Shown one piece after another: positions 10,285-18,721 of a stretch of DNA of 64,000 nucleotides. Positions within the stretch are counted from its first letter, which is position 1, and every line of letters starts with the position of its first letter. The position numbers were made by a program, and so were the translations under genes. Where the stretch lies: positions 1 through 64,000 of the forward strand of contig NZ_JAUXMX010000050.1 in assembly GCF_030683065.1 (NCBI RefSeq), given 5' to 3'. The stretch comes from Pseudomonas sp. Its GTDB lineage: Bacteria > Pseudomonadota > Gammaproteobacteria > Pseudomonadales > Pseudomonadaceae. Under the pieces are notes generated by a model. The model did no database searches and was not told the DNA's origin. It worked only from the letters and a program-made list of their open reading frames with translations.

Positions 10285-11271
10285 TCAGGCGTAATCCAGC
10301 ACCGCATCGCATGCCGCGAGGATGTCCTCGACGCTGGGGATATACAGCTGTTCCATGCGGTACAGCGGCGGCGGAATATCCGGCGCGGTGACTCGCTTGA
10401 TCGGCGCCTGCAAATCCAGCAAGGCGCGCTCGTAGAGGCTGGCGGCGATTTCTGCGCCGACCCCACAACTCTTCGGCGCCTCATGCACGATCACGCAACG
10501 TCCGGTCTTGCGCACCGAGGCTTCGAGGGTATCCAGATCCAGCGGTTTGATGCAGGCGACGTCGATCACCTCGGCGGACACTCCGCGTGCCTGCAGTTGC
10601 GCAGCCGCCTGCAGGGTCTCGTGGACACTGGCGCCCCAGCTGATCAGGGTCAGGTCGCAGCCCTCACGCAGGGTGAAACAGCTGTCCAGCGGCAGGCGCC
10701 TGCCATCGTCATGCAGCACCTGCGGGTTCATCCGGTACAGCCGCGTGGGTTCGAGGAAGATCACCGGATCGGGATCGTCGATGGCCGCCAGCAACAGGCC
10801 ATAGGCCCGTGCCGGCGAGGACGGGATGACCACGCGCAGGCCGGGAATTTGGGCGAACATCGCCTCGGTGCTTTCACTGTGGTGTTCCGGCGCGCGGATA
10901 CCGGCCCCCATCGGCGTGCGCAATACCAGCGGGCAGCTCAACCGGCCGCGGGTGCGATTGCGCAGGCGACTGGCATGGGAGACCAGCTGATCCAGCGCCG
11001 GGTAGATGAAGCCCATGAACTGGATTTCCAGCACCGGCTTCAAGCCTTGTGCAGCCATGCCGACCGCCAGGCCGGCGATCATGGTCTCGGCCAGTGGCGT
11101 GTCGATCACCCGTTTGAAACCGAAGGTGTCGCGCAGGCCGGCAGTGGCGCGGAACACGCCGCCGTTAACGCCGACGTCCTCACCGAGCACCACCACATCC
11201 AGGTCCTCGTACATGGCCCGGTGCAGGGCCAGGTTGACCGCCTCCAGCAGAGTCAGTTTGACCTCACTCAT
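10285..11271 (-). CDS. pdhB: 2-oxoacid dehydrogenase E1 component, beta subunit
   Basis: This 328-residue transketolase-like beta subunit pairs with the alpha subunit to decarboxylate a 2-oxo acid with thiamine diphosphate. Family signatures include LHRAMYEDLDVVVLGEDVG near the N-terminus, DTPLAETMIAGLAVGMAAQG, and the C-terminal VIDVACIKPLDLDTLEASV and RCVIVHEA. AGGAGG precedes ATG 11271, which overlaps the end of the alpha gene by 8 bases, indicating translational coupling. The symbol follows the annotation usual for this Pseudomonas cluster; the real substrate may be branched-chain 2-oxo acids. Confidence 0.9.
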   Translation of the reverse strand: MSEVKLTLLEAVNLALHRAMYEDLDVVVLGEDVGVNGGVFRATAGLRDTFGFKRVIDTPLAETMIAGLAVGMAAQGLKPVLEIQFMGFIYPALDQLVSHASRLRNRTRGRLSCPLVLRTPMGAGIRAPEHHSESTEAMFAQIPGLRVVIPSSPARAYGLLLAAIDDPDPVIFLEPTRLYRMNPQVLHDDGRRLPLDSCFTLREGCDLTLISWGASVHETLQAAAQLQARGVSAEVIDVACIKPLDLDTLEASVRKTGRCVIVHEAPKSCGVGAEIAASLYERALLDLQAPIKRVTAPDIPPPLYRMEQLYIPSVEDILAACDAVLDYA

Positions 11272-12358
11272 GACGAGCCTCCTTACGCCGGGCGACGCGC
11301 TCCAGGAGCATGTCGCGCTGCTCGGCCAGCGCCGCCGGCCACTGCGCGTAGACATACTCGAACAGCGTCTCGGCGGGCGGATTGCCGACTGCCTCGAAGG
11401 CTTCGACCGCTTGTTGCACCAGCGCCTGACACTCGCCGATCAGCGCCTGCTCGCGGCCTTCGCCCCACACGCCCTGGGCAGCAAGATACGCCTGCAAGCG
11501 TTTGACTGGCTCTTCCTGCCAGGCCTGCTTGACCTCCTCGCTGCTGCGATAGCGGGTGGCGTCGTCGGCGGTGGTGTGATCGCCGAGGCGGTAGCTGATG
11601 CACTCCAGCAACACCGGCCCCTTGCCATGGCGGGCACGTTCCAGGGCGACGCGCATGCGTTCGTAAACCGCAATGATGTCGTTGCCGTCGACCTGCTCAC
11701 CGGGGAAGCCGGCACCTATCGCCTTCTGCGCCAGGGTCGGTGCGCCGCACTGGATACGCCGCGGCACCGAGATCGCCCACTGATTGTTGTTGACCACGAA
11801 CACCACCGGCAATTGCCAGGCGCCAGCGACGTTGAGCGCTTCGAGGAAATCGCCCTTGCTGGTGGCGCCATCGCCGCAGGTGGTGACGGCAACCCGGTGC
11901 TCACCACGAATTTTCATCGCCGTGGCCACGCCGCAGGCATGCAAGGCCTGGGTGGCGATCGGCACGCAGAGCGGAAAATCCTGGGCTACCGCCGGGTCGA
12001 CGTAGGCGCTGCCGCGCTCGTCGCCGCCCCAGTAGAGGAGGATTTCCTCCATCTTCACACCACGCATCACCTGCACCGCGGTGTCGCGGTAATACGGCAC
12101 CAGCACGTCTTCGGGCTTCATCAGGGCGCCGATGGCCACGCCTATGGCTTCCTGGCCGATGGTCGGCGCGTAGGTGCCGATGCGTCCTGTGCGTTGCAGG
12201 GCCACGGCCTTCTGATCGAACAGGCGGGTCAGAACCATCTGCCGATACAGGCGAATCAGCAGGTCACTGTCGTCGGCCCACGCTGGCAAGGCATCGAGTA
12301 CACGCCCCTGCGGATCGAGGTAGCGGGTATAGGCTATGTCGGGGTTGAGCACGTTCAT
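11264..12358 (-). CDS. pdhA: 2-oxoacid dehydrogenase E1 component, alpha subunit
   Basis: This 364-residue subunit carries the thiamine diphosphate motif GDGATSKGDF...VVNNNQWAIS (GDG to NN). It also has the regulatory-loop region YRLGDHTTADDATRYR and the TYAPTIGQEAIGVA segment of the PDH_E1_alpha family. It forms the alpha2beta2 decarboxylase with the overlapping beta gene. I chose ATG 12358, preceded by GAGGAAACGTCC, over a longer frame to 12394. No E3 gene is nearby, so the complex probably uses a dihydrolipoamide dehydrogenase encoded elsewhere. Confidence 0.9.
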   Translation of the reverse strand: MNVLNPDIAYTRYLDPQGRVLDALPAWADDSDLLIRLYRQMVLTRLFDQKAVALQRTGRIGTYAPTIGQEAIGVAIGALMKPEDVLVPYYRDTAVQVMRGVKMEEILLYWGGDERGSAYVDPAVAQDFPLCVPIATQALHACGVATAMKIRGEHRVAVTTCGDGATSKGDFLEALNVAGAWQLPVVFVVNNNQWAISVPRRIQCGAPTLAQKAIGAGFPGEQVDGNDIIAVYERMRVALERARHGKGPVLLECISYRLGDHTTADDATRYRSSEEVKQAWQEEPVKRLQAYLAAQGVWGEGREQALIGECQALVQQAVEAFEAVGNPPAETLFEYVYAQWPAALAEQRDMLLERVARRKEARHE

Positions 12359-12445
12359 GGACGTTTCCTCGGCACCTTTTGGGTGTGCTAACAACGGCCG
12401 ACGCTTGTGGCATCGGCTGAGGCTGGCTGGCCCGGATTAACAGGT

Positions 12446-13465
12446 TCAGCCGTACAACAAACGCTCGGCCAGGGCATCGGCGACCCGCGCAGGTGAGCCC
12501 TTGTCGGCCTGGGCATGGGCGTATATCTCGGTCAGGCGCAGGCTGATCTGCTGCAGGTGCGCAGTGATCGCCACCGGGCTTTCACCACGGTGCCTGAGGG
12601 CGACGTAGATCAGCCCGCCTGCATTGATCACGTAATCCGGCGCATAGAGAATCCCGCGCGCCTGCAGGGTGTCGGCAATGTCGGCGCTGGCCAGTTGATT
12701 GTTGGCCGCGCCGGCCACTGCCGAGCAACGCAACTGGCCGACTGTTTCGCCATTCAGTACGCCGCCCAGCCCGCAGGGCACAAGGATGTCGCAGGGTGTG
12801 GCGAGCAGCGCAGCACTGGCCACCGCATGGGCGCCCAGTTGTTCCACCGCCAATTGCACCCGGCCACGGTCCAGGTCGCTGACCAGCAACTCGACACCGG
12901 CCGCGTGCAGCTGCTCGGCCAGCGCATAGCCAACATTGCCAAGCCCCTGAATGGCCACGCGCAGGCCTTGCAAATCAGCACTGCCCAGGCGCGCCATGGC
13001 GGTCGCGCGAATGCCGGCGAACACCCCCATGGCGGTGTGCGGCGAGGGGTCGCCCTCTTCGGTGGTGCTGGTGACGTGCTGGGTGTGCTGGGCGATGCAG
13101 TCCATGTCGGCACTCGAGGTGCCGCTGTCCACCGCGGTGATGTAGCGGCCATTGAGCGTCTCGATGAAACGGCCGAACGCTTCGAACAACGCAGCACGAT
13201 TGTCGACATGCGCCGGACGGATGATCACCGCCTTGCCGCCGCCCTGTTGGAGACCCGCCAGCGCGGCCTTGTAGCTCATGCCTTGGGCCAGGCGCGCAGC
13301 ATCACGGATGGCGCTCTGCTCATCGGGATACACCAGGTAACGGCAGCCACCCAGAGCGGGCCCAAGACGCGTGTTGTGAATGGCAATTATGGCCTTGAGG
13401 CCTGTGTCAGGATCCTGCGTGAGGTGCAATGCCTCAAGCCGGGCGGCTTCCATCATGGCGAACAT
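12446..13465 (-). CDS. ldh: Leucine (Glu/Leu/Phe/Val-type) dehydrogenase
   Basis: This is a 339-residue NAD-dependent amino acid dehydrogenase. It has the glycine-rich substrate segment GPALGGCRYLVY, the catalytic lysine region MSYKAALAGLQQGGGKAVI, and a Rossmann motif VAIQGLGNVGYALAEQL. It would deaminate leucine, valine or isoleucine to 2-oxo acids, which the adjacent E1/E2 complex could then decarboxylate. AGGGAG lies upstream of ATG 13465, and only 87 bases separate it from the E1alpha gene. It is probably the first gene of the operon. Confidence 0.9.
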   Translation of the reverse strand: MFAMMEAARLEALHLTQDPDTGLKAIIAIHNTRLGPALGGCRYLVYPDEQSAIRDAARLAQGMSYKAALAGLQQGGGKAVIIRPAHVDNRAALFEAFGRFIETLNGRYITAVDSGTSSADMDCIAQHTQHVTSTTEEGDPSPHTAMGVFAGIRATAMARLGSADLQGLRVAIQGLGNVGYALAEQLHAAGVELLVSDLDRGRVQLAVEQLGAHAVASAALLATPCDILVPCGLGGVLNGETVGQLRCSAVAGAANNQLASADIADTLQARGILYAPDYVINAGGLIYVALRHRGESPVAITAHLQQISLRLTEIYAHAQADKGSPARVADALAERLLYG

Positions 13466-13642
13466 GCTGTGGCTCCCTTGCTTCTGCTTACAGCCAGTAT
13501 AGGTGCAGCCCCTGAAATAGCCCGCCGGGGCCGGCATAAGTAAATTCATGAAAAAGCCAAGCGGCCTAAGTGGCAAATCCCAGCGCAACACTGGACGTCG
13601 CTCACCAAGGCGGTTACAACCAAGTCTTGCGCAGAGGTGATC

Positions 13643-14443
13643 ATGAGCCCACGCCAGAACTGTCTTGCCTGCCTTGACCAGGAACCGCCCGCACTCTTCG
13701 AGGCAGCGCTGTGGATTGCCGCCGAGCATGATCCGACACTGCAGCCGGCTGAGGTGCTGCGTGAGTTCAATACGCTGCAGCAGCAAATCAGCGTGGCTTT
13801 GCCCGCTTTGCCCGTTCAGGAGCTGGCGCAACCGCTGCTGCGGCGCCTGAGCGAGCTGGATTTCCGCGAAGACGACAGCCCGCCACGGCCGCAGGTCGCC
13901 TTGCTGCACAAGGTTATCCAGCGCCGCCGCGGACAACCGCTGTCGCTGGCATTGGTGGCCCTGGAGCTGGCGCGTCGACTGGGGATTCCCTTGCAGGGGG
14001 TGAATTTTCCGGGGCACTTTCTGCTACGGGTAGCGGGTGCCGACCACCTGCTAGACCCGTGCGGCGGGCGGCGCCTGTATACCCGCGACTGTCGCGAGTT
14101 GCTGATGCGCTGCCAGGGTGCCCAGGCCGAACTCAGTGCCAGCCATATGCGCGCCTGCGATGGACGCAGCATGCTGCAACGGCTATCGCGCAACCTGCAT
14201 TACCTGCACCTGCTGGAGGAGGACTACCTCGCAGCCTTGAAAGATGCTGAACGCGTGTTGCTGCTGGGCGAGCCCACGGTTGCCGACCACCTGGCCCGCG
14301 CCGAACTGTACCAGCGGCTGGAATGCCCCCACGCCGAGCGCTTCGACGTGCAGCGTGCGCTGCTGCTGTGCGACGACCCGGCGCAACGCATGCTGCTCGC
14401 CGAACGCCTGCGCCAGCTCGCCAGCCCCCCGGCCCTGCATTAA
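13643..14443 (+). CDS. SirB1 family transglutaminase-like protein
   Basis: This 266-residue protein has the SirB1/transglutaminase-9 core: VALLHKVIQRRRGQPLSLALVALELARRLGIPLQGVNFPGHFLLR, followed by LLDPCGGRRLYT. The usual transglutaminase nucleophile is not evident, so it may be non-catalytic. The C-terminus (about 175-260) is helical and TPR-like. The function of the family is unknown; some members sit beside prmC or kdsA. GAGGTG supports ATG 13643. It is divergent from the leucine dehydrogenase gene, with a 177-base intergenic region between. Confidence 0.85.
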   Translation: MSPRQNCLACLDQEPPALFEAALWIAAEHDPTLQPAEVLREFNTLQQQISVALPALPVQELAQPLLRRLSELDFREDDSPPRPQVALLHKVIQRRRGQPLSLALVALELARRLGIPLQGVNFPGHFLLRVAGADHLLDPCGGRRLYTRDCRELLMRCQGAQAELSASHMRACDGRSMLQRLSRNLHYLHLLEEDYLAALKDAERVLLLGEPTVADHLARAELYQRLECPHAERFDVQRALLLCDDPAQRMLLAERLRQLASPPALH

Positions 14444-14636
14444 TAAAAGCACCATGGTGGTGGCGACCTGTTCGCTGCGCCCGCGCCGCCCTAGGTTCTG
14501 CTCTGTCCTGATCTGCCGGCCGGCCGGTGATCTGTGATGGGTATCGCTGCGCTCAACCGCATCCTACAAAAATGCTGCGGCCACCGACCCGTAGGATGGT
14601 GTTGAGCGCAGCGATACCCATCCGGCAACCTCGGGT
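14444..14636. repeat. Inverted pair of a GTAGGATGG...GATACCCATC dispersed repeat
   Basis: Bases 14536-14567 (GATGGGTATCGCTGCGCTCA...) and 14591-14623 (GTAGGATGGTGTTGAGCGCA...) form an inverted pair between two convergent genes. The same motif occurs at 25777-25903 and 48979-49010. It may act as a bidirectional transcript end, though there is no T-tract. Confidence 0.75.
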
Positions 14637-17168
14637 TTACAACACCCCCAACGCCTTGGCCCGCGCTACGGCCTGGGTGCGTCGGGCCACGCCGAGTTTG
14701 CCGTTGATCCGTCGCGCATGGGTTTTCACCGTGTGCAGGGAAATAAACAGCTGTTCGGCAACTTCCTGATTGGACAGGCCCTGGGCGATCAGGCGCAGCA
14801 CGGTCAACTCGCGGCAGCTGAGGCAGGCATCTGGTGCTGCCGGTATTTCGCCGGTTGTTGCCAGGGTGGCCTCGTCTTCGGCAAACCACAGCCCCTGATA
14901 GTTGAGACGTTGACGCAAGCTTTGGGCGGTCTGGCGGGCCTGGTGCGTTGCTTGCAGATCGGCGTAGGCGTTGCACGCTTCGGCATAGCTTGACCAAAGC
15001 TCGCTGGCAAATGCCTGGCGACCCTGTTCAACGGCCTGGTTAAGCAACTGCTGCAGCGCCTCGCGAACATCGCGGCCACCCAGCAGATCAAGGCACAGTA
15101 GAAGATGTTCAAGGCGCAGGAACAGCTCGGGGAAATTGGGCGGCGGCACGCTGCCCTGGCGCCGATGCCCGAGCACCCGGGTCAAGGCTTCGCGGGCACG
15201 CGGGTAATGCCCCTGGTAAATCCACAGGCGACTACTGGCCAGCAACAGCACGCCACGATACAGACTGTCGCTGACCCGCTGGCGCTGCATCCAGCGCTCG
15301 GCTTGAGCCAAATGGGCGAATGCGCCAGGGATATCGTGGCGACAGGTGGCCAACTCGGCCAGGCCCAGATAACCATGGAAGGCACCGGGATCACCGCCGG
15401 CTAGCGCATCATCGAGTCCGGCCTGCAGGTGACTGGCCGCCTGCCCGGTGCAGCCTTGGCGCAACGCCAGGCGGCCCAGGCGCAACAGAATCCTGCCGCG
15501 CACCGGCGTCTGCTGCAGCGACTGCGCATCCATCTGTGCGAGCACCCGTTGCAACAGCGCCTCGGCCCGACCGAACTCACCGCGCGCTTCCAACAGCAGC
15601 GCATGGTCGAGTTCCAGCAAGGCCTCAAACACCGCACTGCCGCACTGCCGCGCCTGCTTGAGCACGGCATAGCTGAGGTGCTGCGCCTGCTCCAACTGGC
15701 CCTCGCCAATGGCGATCTGGGTCAGCACCGAACGGCACAGCAGGCTCTGCGCCCAGGCGCTGTCCGGCAACGCCGACAGCGCCTCAAGCAAATGGCTGCG
15801 CGCCTCAGCCGCGTGGCCACGGCCATAGGCGGCAATCCCGCAAATCGCTTGCCACTGGGCGAATAACTCGGTCAGCCGCTCGGCATCGCCACGCGGCTGA
15901 AAACGCGCCAGCTGATCGACGCAGGCCTGCGCCTCGTCCAGGCGCCCGACCAGCAACAACGCCCAGGCATTCAGCAGGATCAGCCGCGGCGTGCTGCTCA
16001 GCAGGCTGTCGGGCAGCTCGCTGCGCCAGTGCAGGATCAGCGCCAGGTCCTGGCCCTGGAGCAGTTGCTCCTCGGTGAAACGTTCGAGAAAACTGGCCGC
16101 AACCTCCGGCTGCCCGCCCTTGAGCGCATGCTCCACCGCAGCACGCACTTCGCCGCGGGCGGCGAACCATTGGCTGGCATGCAAATGCAGGCTGGTGCAA
16201 GGCGCGGCCTTGGTCCGCTGTTGCAGCAAGTGCGCCAGCGGTGCGAATACTTCCAGCCAGTCTGCGGCGCCCTCCACTTCGTTGATGAACAGGCCGCGTG
16301 CGCGCAACGCCTGCAACCAGGCCGCGCCTTCGCCCACACCCAGCAGGTGCTCGCAGAGTTCATCATTGAAGCGTGGAATCTGTGCCAATTGGCAGAGTGC
16401 GTGCATCAGTTCGGCAGGCAGACCCTGCAGCACCTCATGTTCGATGTAGTCGCGTAACAGGGGGTTATGCTCTTCACACAGAGGCACAGCCGAACCCTCG
16501 CGCTCGCCCTGGGCAGCCAGCAGGCGCAGGGCCGCCGGCCAGCCGCGAGTCAGGCCGAACAGGTTGTCCGCACGGCTGGTGCGCAGCGTCTCCACATGCG
16601 GCAACCAGGCACTGACCTCGCCCGGAGTGAAGGCCAGTTCGGCGCCACCCAGTTCGAACAACTCGCCCTCCAGCAACAAGCGCGGCAGGTTGCAGAGCGG
16701 GCGCCGTCGACTGCCAAGCCACCAGCAGAGGCCCGCAGGCGATGCACAGAGCAGGCGGTCGAGGCAGGCGTCGAGTTCGCCATCGGGCTCGCGCGGATAA
16801 TCGTTGAGCATGATCCACAGCGTGCGCTGCTCCTGCTCCACAGCCGCTAACAATTGGGTTTCGTTCACGTCCGCCGGGTAGCCGAGGGCGGCAGCCAACT
16901 GTCGGCAGAACGCCCGCGGCGAAGCGAGCAGCGCGGAGCAATTGAGCCATAGCGGCAAACATCCCGGCGGACATTGGCGGGCGCAATCGGCGAGCAGCAC
17001 CGACTTGCCAAACCCGGCTGGGGCGATCAGCAGGCGCAAACGACAGTCTTGGGCAAGCAAGCGGCGCTGCAAATGCTCACGCTGAACATGCCCTGGCGGT
17101 TGGCGCGGCAGCAGGCTCTTGGCGCAGGATGGCAATGCGATAAGCAAAGATGGCGCGTAGGCGGTCAT
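14637..17168 (-). CDS. MalT-like LuxR family transcriptional regulator
   Basis: This is a large 843-residue regulator of the LAL/MalT type. It has an NTPase domain with a P-loop at residues 49-56 (APAGFGKS), a long helical TPR-like central region, and a C-terminal LuxR helix-turn-helix (about 780-840; CRELTVLRLIAQGLSNQEVAEQLFISLHTVKTHARRI). It is expected to bind promoter DNA when a ligand and ATP are bound. It lies downstream of the DUF1329/DUF1302 pair in the same orientation, separated by a terminator, and is their likely regulator. ATG 17168 was chosen over a longer frame to 17231. Confidence 0.9.
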   Translation of the reverse strand: MTAYAPSLLIALPSCAKSLLPRQPPGHVQREHLQRRLLAQDCRLRLLIAPAGFGKSVLLADCARQCPPGCLPLWLNCSALLASPRAFCRQLAAALGYPADVNETQLLAAVEQEQRTLWIMLNDYPREPDGELDACLDRLLCASPAGLCWWLGSRRRPLCNLPRLLLEGELFELGGAELAFTPGEVSAWLPHVETLRTSRADNLFGLTRGWPAALRLLAAQGEREGSAVPLCEEHNPLLRDYIEHEVLQGLPAELMHALCQLAQIPRFNDELCEHLLGVGEGAAWLQALRARGLFINEVEGAADWLEVFAPLAHLLQQRTKAAPCTSLHLHASQWFAARGEVRAAVEHALKGGQPEVAASFLERFTEEQLLQGQDLALILHWRSELPDSLLSSTPRLILLNAWALLLVGRLDEAQACVDQLARFQPRGDAERLTELFAQWQAICGIAAYGRGHAAEARSHLLEALSALPDSAWAQSLLCRSVLTQIAIGEGQLEQAQHLSYAVLKQARQCGSAVFEALLELDHALLLEARGEFGRAEALLQRVLAQMDAQSLQQTPVRGRILLRLGRLALRQGCTGQAASHLQAGLDDALAGGDPGAFHGYLGLAELATCRHDIPGAFAHLAQAERWMQRQRVSDSLYRGVLLLASSRLWIYQGHYPRAREALTRVLGHRRQGSVPPPNFPELFLRLEHLLLCLDLLGGRDVREALQQLLNQAVEQGRQAFASELWSSYAEACNAYADLQATHQARQTAQSLRQRLNYQGLWFAEDEATLATTGEIPAAPDACLSCRELTVLRLIAQGLSNQEVAEQLFISLHTVKTHARRINGKLGVARRTQAVARAKALGVL

Positions 17169-17267
17169 GACGGCTCGTATTGGTTTTGTACTGGGAGCAG
17201 TACTCACGAGGCTAGACCCGAGCGCAGGCATGCAATAGCTGTATCAGCATTGCTGATAAGCCACGAT

Positions 17268-17291
17268 AAAAAAGGCGGCCCGCAGGCCGCC
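17268..17291 (-). terminator. Rho-independent terminator after the DUF1329 gene
   Basis: Read leftward, GGCGGCC-TGCG-GGCCGCC is a perfect 7-bp GC stem followed by TTTTTT. It lies 30 bases past the DUF1329 stop and separates the DUF pair from the LuxR gene. Confidence 0.88.
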
Positions 17292-17322
17292 CGATCAAAG
17301 TACCGCGATGCTGTTATTGGCC

Positions 17323-18693
17323 TTAACGCACGCCGGAGCTGCGCAGGGCAGCCGGGGTGTAGTCGGCGGCACTGGCCTTGAAGCCGAAGGCGTAAGCCGA
17401 TTTCTCTTCGTTCTTCATGCCCAAAGCCAGGTAGCGACCGGCGACGATGTCGTACAACGCCTCAAGGGTGTAACTCGGCACTTGGTGGTTGTAGTAGTTC
17501 TGCGCATGCCCTTCGGCGACGCGCCACAGTTGACCTCGACCGTCGTAGTGATCGACCAGGGCCAACTGCCAGGTATCCTCGTCGAAATACATATGACGCT
17601 TGGCGTAGATGTGCCGCTCGCCAGACTTCAGCGTGGCTTCCACTTCCCAGACCCGGTGCAGCTCGTAACGCGTCAGGTCCTGGTTGATATGCCCGGCCTT
17701 GATCACGTCATCGTACTTGAGTGCCGGCGAGTCGAGCTGGTAGCTGTTGTAGGGAATGTACATCTCCTTCTTGCCTACCAGTTTCCAGTCGTAACGATCT
17801 GGCGCCCCGGAGAACAGGTCGAAGTTGTCCGCCGTACGCATGCCGTCAGCGGCAGTGCCCGGCCCGTCGTAAGCCACCTGTGGTGCGCGGCGTACCCGGC
17901 GCTGGCCGGCGTTGTAGATCCACGCCAGGCGTGGTTCCTTGACCTGATCGATGGTCTCGTGAACCAGCAGCACGTTACCCGCCAGGCGCGAAGGTGCGGT
18001 TACCCGCTGCTTGAAGTACAGCAGCACGTTGGCGGCCTTGGCCGGATCGACATCGGGCATGTCGGAGGGGAAAGCAACCTCATCCTCGAACTTGACCATA
18101 CTGTAGGAGCCGCCGGTCTGTGGCGTCGCCTGGGTGATCCAGCGGCGCACGTTGCCGCCGCGGTAACGGGTGATATGGTTCCACACCACCTCAACCCCAG
18201 TCTTGGGAATCGGGAAGGCGTAGTAACGGCTGTCGCTGAAGTTCTGCAGGCCGTTACCACCGTCGATGCTGCTGGTATTGAGTGCGCTCTGCTTGGCCGC
18301 CGCATAGATCGCCGCAGGCACGGCAGCAGTGCGGTGGGTCGTATAGACCGGGATCTTGTAACTGTCGGCATAGCGCTTGAACATCGCCATCTGCCCCGCG
18401 GACAGCTTGTCCTGGTACTGCGCGGCATTGGCGGCGGTAATCGTGAACAGCGGCTGCTCACCCGCGAACGGGTCAGCGAGGAAGCCCTTGCCGTCGACCG
18501 CGCCAGCAGTGGTCGACAGACCGCCGGTCCAGGCCGGGATGCTGCCGTCGGCGTTGCCGGCCATTTCCGCGCCCAGCGGGGTCAGGCTGGTGCCCAGTTG
18601 TGCGGCCTCCTGTTCAGAGACCGCCGCCATCACGCTACTGGCCAGCAAGGTCAGCACCAGCGCTCCGGTTTGCAGGATTCTTGTAGTTTTCAT
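17323..18693 (-). CDS. DUF1329 family envelope protein
   Basis: This 456-residue exported protein has a signal peptide of about 23 residues (MKTTRILQTGALVLTLLASS). The DUF1329 fold shares the LolA/LolB-like architecture. Typical segments are GNADGSIPAWTGGL near the N-terminus, RRWITQATPQTGGSYS, and the C-terminal YAKRHMYFDEDTWQLALVDHYD. DUF1329 proteins almost always accompany DUF1302 partners and are linked to uptake or handling of lipids, steroids or terpenoid esters; the exact role is not proven. The gene follows the DUF1302 gene by 28 bases. Confidence 0.9.
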   Translation of the reverse strand: MKTTRILQTGALVLTLLASSVMAAVSEQEAAQLGTSLTPLGAEMAGNADGSIPAWTGGLSTTAGAVDGKGFLADPFAGEQPLFTITAANAAQYQDKLSAGQMAMFKRYADSYKIPVYTTHRTAAVPAAIYAAAKQSALNTSSIDGGNGLQNFSDSRYYAFPIPKTGVEVVWNHITRYRGGNVRRWITQATPQTGGSYSMVKFEDEVAFPSDMPDVDPAKAANVLLYFKQRVTAPSRLAGNVLLVHETIDQVKEPRLAWIYNAGQRRVRRAPQVAYDGPGTAADGMRTADNFDLFSGAPDRYDWKLVGKKEMYIPYNSYQLDSPALKYDDVIKAGHINQDLTRYELHRVWEVEATLKSGERHIYAKRHMYFDEDTWQLALVDHYDGRGQLWRVAEGHAQNYYNHQVPSYTLEALYDIVAGRYLALGMKNEEKSAYAFGFKASAADYTPAALRSSGVR

Positions 18694-18721
18694 TATGTAC
18701 GGATCCTTTGCGCGTCGTTGA

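Noticed and set aside
12515..13543. Long plus-strand open frame opposite the leucine dehydrogenase gene
   Set aside because: The complementary strand carries all motifs of the dehydrogenase; the open frame is a by-product of GC-rich codon use and has no family features.
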